Source: Sphingobacteriaceae bacterium
Lineage (GTDB): Bacteria; Bacteroidota; Bacteroidia; B-17B0; Aurantibacillaceae
NCBI GenBank assembly: GCA_016705695.1
Contig: JADJLA010000002.1
Coordinates: forward strand, 434,001-498,000
DNA: 64,000 bases
Direction of reading: 5' to 3'
Shown: positions 59,097 to 64,000 of the stretch, piece by piece
Numbering within the stretch: the first letter of the stretch is position 1
Layout of the letters: every line of letters begins with the position of its first letter
Translations under genes and position numbers: made by a program
Notes under the pieces: generated by a model
Database searches by the model: none
The model's input: only the letters and a program-made list of their open reading frames with translations
Told to the model about the DNA's origin: nothing

Positions 59097-60785
59097 TTAA
59101 TTCTCGATTTTTGAGTTAATGATTGCGATGATCTCTGCCTCTATTTTTATAGCGTTTTGTTCGATGACTTTACCTTCGTTGATCATTTTTGATACAAACG
59201 CTTTATCATCGTAACCGGTGCAATTTATTCGAACATTCATAAATGATCCCAAAACAGCGCTACGTGCACAAAGTGCCGCTACACCGGCATCCGACACAGA
59301 GTTAGGATTTCCAATTTCGACCATGGTTTTTATCAATTGCATACTATCGTGGGCCAAATTCATTACTTTAAATGGCACTTCAATGGCGAATCTTGTTGCA
59401 TTGTTAATAGCTTGGGCTCTTGATTTCTTTTCTTCATCGGTTGTTTTAGGTAGAGCAAATGCCGACATGATCTTATTGAAAGCATTTGTATCAAGGTCAA
59501 CAAGCTTATTGAGTTCGTCTTTAAAATACTGCCCTTGTTCGGCATAATTAGAAAATTCTTCCCAACGATCGTCCCAACCTTTTTTATGAGAACTTAAATT
59601 AGCCACCATTGTTGCCAAACTTGCGCCCAAACTTCCCATATACGCGGAGATGGATCCACCACCCGGTGCAGGGCTTTCGGAAGCGGTTTCGTTGGCAAAT
59701 TCAACTAAGCTCATACTCACCAATTTTGAATCCAGCTTATTCCTTAATTTATATTCAATAATTCTTTCTTCCGGATCGAATGGTGAGAGTTCATCTAAAC
59801 CCATTGACCTTACCGCTATTTTGATGAGTTCTTTTTCACTTACCCCGATAGAACGTTTCTGTTTTTTGAGGAAATACTTTCCTGCATCCAGCATTGACCG
59901 CAATGGTATCAAGCCTACCAATTCACTGCCGGTAACACGAATTCCGCGCTCTTGTGCTTTGTTGCACACTTCATCAAATGCTTTATGAACTGATGTGATA
60001 TTAATATTGGTTAAGTTCATTGAAATTTGCGCGATGCCATATTCTTCAATGTACCAACCAATAGCTTTTACCGATTTCAAAGTTCCCGGAGTTGACTTTG
60101 GAGATCCATCGGGATTGGTAATAATTTTTCCGGTTACTTTATCACCTTCGCGCATCACACGCCCTGCTTCACGCACATCAAATGCAATTGAATTTGCGCG
60201 TCGTGTAGAAGTTGTATTTAAATTTATGTTATATGCTACTAAAAAATCGCGCGCGCCAATAACAGTTGCACCGCGCTTTGCATCAAATTCTGCCGGCCCT
60301 GAATCTGGTTTCCACTCAGGTAATTTTATTTTTTTAAAGAAGCCTTCGTACTCTCCTGCACGGATCACTGATAGATTACTTCTCTTTTTATCCTTTTGCG
60401 CATCCTCATACAAATATACCGGAAGGTTCAATTTCTCTCCTACCATTTTTGCCAATTTAACAGCGTATGTTGCTGTTTCTTCCATGGTAATATTGCTGAT
60501 CGGAATTAAGGGGCAAACATCGGTTGCACCCATGCGAGGATGCTCTCCTTTGTGTTTGCTCATGTCGATCAATTCACCGGCTTTTTTAATTGCTAAAAAT
60601 GCTGCTTGAACTACTGCATCAGGGGTTCCAACAAAAGTTACAACAGTTCGGTTGGTTGCTTTTCCGGGATCAACATTCAATAATTTTACACCCTCAACGC
60701 TTTCTATTTCGTCGGTAATTTGTTTGATGATGCTCATGTTAGAGCCCTCACTAAAATTGGGTACACATTCAATTAATTGTGTCAT
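59097..60785 (-). CDS. ftcD: Bifunctional glutamate formimidoyltransferase / formimidotetrahydrofolate cyclodeaminase
   Basis: 562 aa. Residues ~1-180: formiminotransferase N-terminal subdomain (QLIECVPNFSEGSNMSIIKQITDEI, GEHPRMGATDVCPLIPI). Residues ~180-310: C-terminal subdomain (ARDFLVAYNINLNTTS, QISMNLTNINITSVHKAFDEV). Residues ~350-562: cyclodeaminase (FANETASESPAPGGGSISAYMGSLGASLATMVANL). Last steps of histidine degradation: moves the formimino group from formiminoglutamate to THF and releases ammonia, giving methenyl-THF. No other hut genes are near. ATGA-type overlap with tag upstream. Confidence 0.97.
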   Translation of the reverse strand: MTQLIECVPNFSEGSNMSIIKQITDEIESVEGVKLLNVDPGKATNRTVVTFVGTPDAVVQAAFLAIKKAGELIDMSKHKGEHPRMGATDVCPLIPISNITMEETATYAVKLAKMVGEKLNLPVYLYEDAQKDKKRSNLSVIRAGEYEGFFKKIKLPEWKPDSGPAEFDAKRGATVIGARDFLVAYNINLNTTSTRRANSIAFDVREAGRVMREGDKVTGKIITNPDGSPKSTPGTLKSVKAIGWYIEEYGIAQISMNLTNINITSVHKAFDEVCNKAQERGIRVTGSELVGLIPLRSMLDAGKYFLKKQKRSIGVSEKELIKIAVRSMGLDELSPFDPEERIIEYKLRNKLDSKLVSMSLVEFANETASESPAPGGGSISAYMGSLGASLATMVANLSSHKKGWDDRWEEFSNYAEQGQYFKDELNKLVDLDTNAFNKIMSAFALPKTTDEEKKSRAQAINNATRFAIEVPFKVMNLAHDSMQLIKTMVEIGNPNSVSDAGVAALCARSAVLGSFMNVRINCTGYDDKAFVSKMINEGKVIEQNAIKIEAEIIAIINSKIEN

Positions 60786-61360
60786 ATTCTCAGATCTTTA
60801 TGCGTTAAGTTGATCTCTTTAAAACGTTTGCAATTTTGTACATGATCATTAACCATGCCAACAGCCTGCATATTTGCATAACAAATGGTACTTCCGCGAA
60901 ATTTAAATCCGCGTTTTTTCATGTCCAATGCCATAGCATCACTTTCTTGTGTTGTTGCTTTGATATCGCTTTGTGTTTTTAATTTACTGATGATGGGTTT
61001 ATTATTTACAAACTGCCAAACATATGTATTAAAACTACCAAACTCTTTTTGAATTTTTATAAAGGCTTGGGCATTTGTTATCATACATGCAATTTTTGAA
61101 CGATTGCGAATAATGCTCTTATCCTTCATTAAACGATCTACATCTTTTGCGGTAAATTTTGCCACTTTTTTATGATCGAAATTAGCAAATGCCTTTTTAA
61201 ATCCTTTACGGCGATGCAAAATTGTTTTCCAAGATAAACCCGCTTGAAAACTCTCAAGAATTAGGAATTCGAAATGCTTTTTATCATTCAAAACCGGAAC
61301 GCCCCACTCCTTATCGTGGTATTCCTGCATTAATTTATCGTTTCCGGGCCAATTGCACAT
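60782..61360 (-). CDS. tag: DNA-3-methyladenine glycosylase I
   Basis: 192 aa. Tag family: N-terminal MCNWPGNDKLMQEYHDKEWGVPVLNDKKHFEFLILESFQAGLSW with Cys2 and His15, and C-terminal GMVNDHVQNCKRF with the other two zinc ligands (His, Cys); the HhH-like core carries the base-excision site. Removes 3-methyladenine from alkylated DNA. First gene of a four-gene operon, with 4-bp overlap to ftcD. Divergent from ccmB. Confidence 0.96.
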   Translation of the reverse strand: MCNWPGNDKLMQEYHDKEWGVPVLNDKKHFEFLILESFQAGLSWKTILHRRKGFKKAFANFDHKKVAKFTAKDVDRLMKDKSIIRNRSKIACMITNAQAFIKIQKEFGSFNTYVWQFVNNKPIISKLKTQSDIKATTQESDAMALDMKKRGFKFRGSTICYANMQAVGMVNDHVQNCKRFKEINLTHKDLRI

Positions 61361-61405
61361 ATAAAAAGAGTTTCAAATATAATTCATTTAACCGCAATAT
61401 TTAAA

Positions 61406-61413
61406 TAACTTTG
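61406..61413 (+). promoter_or_regulatory. Candidate -7 element of the ccm operon
   Basis: TAACTTTG, exact to TAnnTTTG, ends 7 bp before the ccmB ATG, implying an almost leaderless message. No clear -33 box. Confidence 0.4.
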
Positions 61414-61420
61414 CTAACCA

Positions 61421-62080
61421 ATGTTCAACCGGCAATTATTAGCACTTATTAAAAAAGAATTCACCTTGGAATTTCGACAAAAAGCTTCTTTGGGTGGTGT
61501 TTTGGTTTACGTTATTGCTACCATTTTTATTTCAGCCTTAACCTTTAATAAGATAATTGCGCCAGCGGTTTGGAACGCACTTTTTTGGATCATTTTTTTG
61601 TTTTCGGCCATCACTATTTGCGGTAAAAGTTTTACGAAAGAAAGCGGTGGGGCTGCTTTACACAATTACGTGATCTATAAGCCACTTACTTTTTTTGCTT
61701 CCAAACTTATTTACAATTTTATCTTCCTCTTAACAATTAGCTTGATCACACTTTTCTTTTACTCCTGGTTTATAGGTTATCTCATCTCTAATTTTACTCT
61801 CTTTGGCATTGTGCTTGTATTGGCCTGTTTAGGTTTTTCGGCCATTTTGACATTAATGAGTGCTATTGCTTCAAAAACAGATAACACTAATACCATGATG
61901 AGCATTTTGAGCTTTCCTGTGCTAATTCCGGTACTTATTTTAGTTTTACGAATTAGTAAGCAGGCGATCGACGGCTTGTCGTGGAGCGTAAGCACAGATT
62001 TTTTACTGATCTTAATAAGCGTTAATGCTATTTGTATTGTGCTTTCTATACTATTATTTCCGTATCTTTGGCGGGCCTAA
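61421..62080 (+). CDS. ccmB: Heme exporter permease CcmB
   Basis: 219 aa with six membrane helices. Starts with the CcmB N-terminus LLALIKKEFTLEFRQKASLGGVLVYVIATIFI; ALFWIIFLFSAITICGKSFTKESGG and a helix-rich remainder follow. Membrane part of the CcmAB ABC transporter needed to release holo-CcmE in cytochrome c maturation. No ATPase is next to it; the ABC ATPase at 15805 is a candidate CcmA. ccmC follows after 5 bp. Confidence 0.93.
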   Translation: MFNRQLLALIKKEFTLEFRQKASLGGVLVYVIATIFISALTFNKIIAPAVWNALFWIIFLFSAITICGKSFTKESGGAALHNYVIYKPLTFFASKLIYNFIFLLTISLITLFFYSWFIGYLISNFTLFGIVLVLACLGFSAILTLMSAIASKTDNTNTMMSILSFPVLIPVLILVLRISKQAIDGLSWSVSTDFLLILISVNAICIVLSILLFPYLWRA

Positions 62081-62085
62081 AAAAC

Positions 62086-62745
62086 ATGAAGAACTGGTAC
62101 AAAATAGCGGCAGTGATATTGATCCTTTACACGATCATTTTTGGCATGTTGGGAGTTGTTCCTCGACTTGCTATTTTAAATGAGACCATCCGCAATCTGT
62201 ATTATCATGTACCACTTTGGTGGGCTATGATGTTACAAATGGGTGTTTCGCTTTTTTATAGTGCCAAATATTTAAAAGGAGAGAATAAACAGGATGAAAA
62301 ATTTGCCTTTAATGCCGCTTTAGTTGGAATTTTATTGTCGATACCTGGGTTGATGACCGGAAGTTTATGGGCAAGATATACGTGGGGAACCTGGTGGACG
62401 TTTCAAGATCCGAAACTGAACGGAGTTGCTATAGGAATTTTAATTTACGTGATCTATTTTATTCTTCGCGCTTCCATAATTCAAGAAACGACAAGAGCGC
62501 GTGTAAGTTCAGTATTTAATATTTTTGCGTTTGTAATGTTCATGTTATTCATCATGGTATTTCCGCGCTTAACCGATTCACTACATCCGGGTAATGGCGG
62601 TAATCCTGCATTTGGTAAATACGATCTTGATAGTAACATGCGGTTAATCTTTTATCCTGCTGTAATTGGCTGGATGTGTTTTAGCGGCTGGCTATTGAAT
62701 ATTTTAAATAGAATTTCACTTATTAAATCAAAGATAGATGACTAA
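62086..62745 (+). CDS. ccmC: Heme-handling protein CcmC
   Basis: 219 aa from the ATG at 62086, just after the ccmB stop; the longer frame from 62032 runs inside ccmB and is rejected. Six helices, the WWD-type heme platform GSLWARYTWGTWWTFQDPKL, and the two conserved axial histidines in RNLYYHVPLWWAM and RLTDSLHPGNG. Loads heme onto CcmE at the outer face of the inner membrane. Overlaps the next gene by 8 bp. Confidence 0.95.
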   Translation: MKNWYKIAAVILILYTIIFGMLGVVPRLAILNETIRNLYYHVPLWWAMMLQMGVSLFYSAKYLKGENKQDEKFAFNAALVGILLSIPGLMTGSLWARYTWGTWWTFQDPKLNGVAIGILIYVIYFILRASIIQETTRARVSSVFNIFAFVMFMLFIMVFPRLTDSLHPGNGGNPAFGKYDLDSNMRLIFYPAVIGWMCFSGWLLNILNRISLIKSKIDD

Positions 62746-62953
62746 GAAATTTTACCTGATATTGTTCTTACTTTCTACATTTTTTGCCAATGCGCAAGAA
62801 GTAGAAATGGCAGATAGCTTTCGCGCTGATGGAAAAATATATGTTGTAATCACAGTGCTCGCCATTGTATTTACATGTATCATTGGTATATTGATATTTC
62901 TTGAGCGCAAATTAAGCAGATTAGAAAAAGAAATTAAAGAAACGAAGAACTAA
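62738..62953 (+). CDS. CcmD-like small membrane protein
   Basis: 71 aa. An N-terminal hydrophobic segment (KFYLILFLLSTFFANAQ, looks like a signal peptide), an acidic middle, one membrane helix KIYVVITVLAIVFTCIIGILIFLERKLSRLEKEIKE running into a charged helix. Position between ccmC and ccmE, one helix and a charged cytoplasmic tail fit CcmD, which helps release CcmE from CcmC. Typical CcmD lacks a signal peptide, so this is a lineage variant; sequence similarity is too low to be certain. Confidence 0.72.
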   Translation: MTKKFYLILFLLSTFFANAQEVEMADSFRADGKIYVVITVLAIVFTCIIGILIFLERKLSRLEKEIKETKN

Positions 62954-62954
62954 G

Positions 62955-63341
62955 ATGAAAAAATTATATATCGTTGCTATTGTAGTTATAGGTGTTGCTA
63001 TTGCGGTGATCATGTCCACTTTAAAAAACACTACAACTTATTCTGATTTTACAGAATCGGCAGCAAATTCTGAATGGGAATTTTATATTGTAGGTAAATT
63101 TGATAAAACATTGGCGCAGGTTTGGGAGCCAAAGATCAACCCTAATGAATTCAGTTTCTTTTTAACAGACAACAAAGGAACAACCAAACAAGTAGTTCTT
63201 CATAAAAGCAAACCACAAGATTTTGATAAAAGTGAGCAAATAGTATTAATTGGAAAAATGCAGAGTGATGTATTTCATGCCAACGATATACTATTAAAGT
63301 GCCCAAGTAAATACAACGATGCTACTCCAAAAATTGAGTAG
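62955..63341 (+). CDS. ccmE: Periplasmic heme chaperone CcmE
   Basis: 128 aa. N-terminal membrane anchor (LYIVAIVVIGVAIAVIMSTL) and an OB-fold (TYSDFTESAANSEWEFYIVGKFDK, QIVLIGKMQSDVFHANDILLKCPSKYND). In classical CcmE heme is held by a His in a HxxxY motif near the C-terminus; here the region reads VFHANDILLKCPSKY, with HANDILLKCPSKY keeping the conserved ANDILLKCPSKY end, while the heme-binding His upstream of the tail is not in the textbook HDENY form. One base after the CcmD-like gene. Confidence 0.9.
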   Translation: MKKLYIVAIVVIGVAIAVIMSTLKNTTTYSDFTESAANSEWEFYIVGKFDKTLAQVWEPKINPNEFSFFLTDNKGTTKQVVLHKSKPQDFDKSEQIVLIGKMQSDVFHANDILLKCPSKYNDATPKIE

Positions 63342-63349
63342 ATAACAAA

Positions 63350-64000
63350 TTGAACTCTTCCATAGAATATATAGGTGAACACATTTGGGCCGGGAAACTT
63401 GGCAATGGTTTTGTTGTTCTATCATTTGTGGCAGCGCTTTTATCACTTATTGCATTTTGCCTTTCTACTAAACGAACAGAATATCTTTCTTTTGCCAGAA
63501 TAACATTTAAACTTCATGCAGTAGCTGTTTTAGGAATTGCCGTAACCTTGTTTTATATGTTGCTCAATCATTTTTTTGAGTACCAATACATTTGGCAGCA
63601 TAGCAATAAAAGTATGGATATGAAATTTATCCTATCATGCTTTTGGGAAGGCCAGGAAGGTAGTTTTTTACTTTGGACATTTTGGAATGTAGTAATAGGT
63701 CTAATTCTTAATCGTATTTTAAAAAATACTGAATGGGAAGCGCCCACAATGGCCGTTTTTGCTTTAGTACAAATATTTTTAGCAAGCATGATCCTTGGTA
63801 TTTATATTGGTGATTATAAAATTGGCTCTAATCCATTCTTATTGCTTCGCGAGCATGAACAGTATAGAAACATGCCTTTCATTCAAAATCCAAATTATCT
63901 TTTCAAGCTTGACGGCCGAGGATTAAATCCCTTATTAATGAATTACTGGATGACTATACATCCACCAACTCTGTTTTTAGGATTTGCATCTACACTTGTT
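63350..64000 (+). CDS. ccmF: Cytochrome c biogenesis protein CcmF/CcsA-type, partial (runs off right edge)
   Basis: Open frame from TTG at 63350, eight bases after ccmE, to the window end (217 codons seen). N-terminal text IEYIGEHIWAGKLGNGFVVLSFVAALLSL, then SCFWEGQEGSFLLWTFWN and MNYWMTIHPPTLFLGFAS, all signature stretches of CcmF, the heme lyase that attaches heme to apocytochrome c. At least five membrane helices are visible. The heme-binding WWD domain lies beyond the edge. Confidence 0.92.
   Translation, partial: MNSSIEYIGEHIWAGKLGNGFVVLSFVAALLSLIAFCLSTKRTEYLSFARITFKLHAVAVLGIAVTLFYMLLNHFFEYQYIWQHSNKSMDMKFILSCFWEGQEGSFLLWTFWNVVIGLILNRILKNTEWEAPTMAVFALVQIFLASMILGIYIGDYKIGSNPFLLLREHEQYRNMPFIQNPNYLFKLDGRGLNPLLMNYWMTIHPPTLFLGFASTLV

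Noticed and set aside
59995..60609. 204-aa plus-strand open frame opposite ftcD
   Set aside because: It is fully antisense to a strongly conserved FtcD protein, has no domain, and its composition is a mirror of the coding strand.
62032..62085. Upstream start of ccmC inside ccmB
   Set aside because: The residues before 62086 are the out-of-frame ccmB end; ATG at 62086 gives the normal CcmC N-terminus.

Overview
The window is a low-GC chromosomal segment from a member of the Bacteroidota. The support is direct: two proteins with CHU_C (type B) and one with type A type IX secretion (T9SS) sorting domains, a PorP/SprF protein and a PorV/PorQ protein, DUF4270 and DUF4249-like lipoproteins, an LpxC-FabZ fusion, a FtcD fusion, M61 peptidase, and start-proximal elements of the Bacteroidetes type (TTTG ... 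TAnnTTTG). I cannot place it below phylum with confidence; a flavobacterial, chitinophagal or sphingobacterial lineage all fit.

Layout. 1-4.3 kb (-): an adhesin-like CHU_C protein followed by a PD40 protein cut by the left edge; rnpB (-) sits about 20 bp upstream of the adhesin. 4.9-10.6 kb (+): a GT4 glycosyltransferase whose family-conserved N-terminus needs a non-AUG start, a T9SS cargo protein, and yidC. 10.5-17.8 kb: a small membrane protein, an APC permease, a frameshifted ComEA-like HHH protein, then the lipid A run lpxC-fabZ/lpxA with an ABC ATPase, a 33-aa membrane peptide, tatA and a small secreted protein. 17.3-25.9 kb: small membrane proteins, a frameshifted M61 peptidase, two TPR proteins flanking a SUI1-like factor (the second split from its SpoIIE phosphatase half), and dnaK. 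26-38.7 kb (-): lipoproteins, a polysaccharide-deacetylase-like protein, an OmpA/PD40 - SprF - giant CHU_C adhesin operon, DUF4270 and a short glycogen-synthase-like protein, divergent from panC. 39.8-43 kb (+): ECF sigma factor, a predicted anti-sigma factor spanning both membranes, and a PKD lipoprotein. 43-48.6 kb: a BNR/sortilin-like secreted protein, glyS, an SDR pseudogene, HIT and greA. 48.7-58.1 kb (-): TonB receptor - 1515-aa exported protein - PorV-family protein. 58.3-61.4 kb (-): tag, ftcD, dCMP deaminase and a very basic secreted protein. 61.4-64 kb (+): cytochrome c maturation (ccmB, ccmC, CcmD-like, ccmE, ccmF cut by the right edge).

Two cross-cutting signals stand out. First, four genes (HHH, M61, TPR-SpoIIE, PorV) are split by single-base shifts that each map to a short homopolymer, and a fifth such change would explain the odd YidC tail; this looks like assembly/base-calling indels at least as much as biology. 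Second, four palindromic intergenic repeats (TTAACCACGAA / TAGCCACGAATT types) sit directly at gene 3' ends, three of them between convergent genes, and one has been read into YidC. The most biologically interesting unit is the sigma factor / dual-membrane anti-sigma / surface lipoprotein operon at 39758-43003. No tRNA, CRISPR array, insertion sequence or phage gene was seen.
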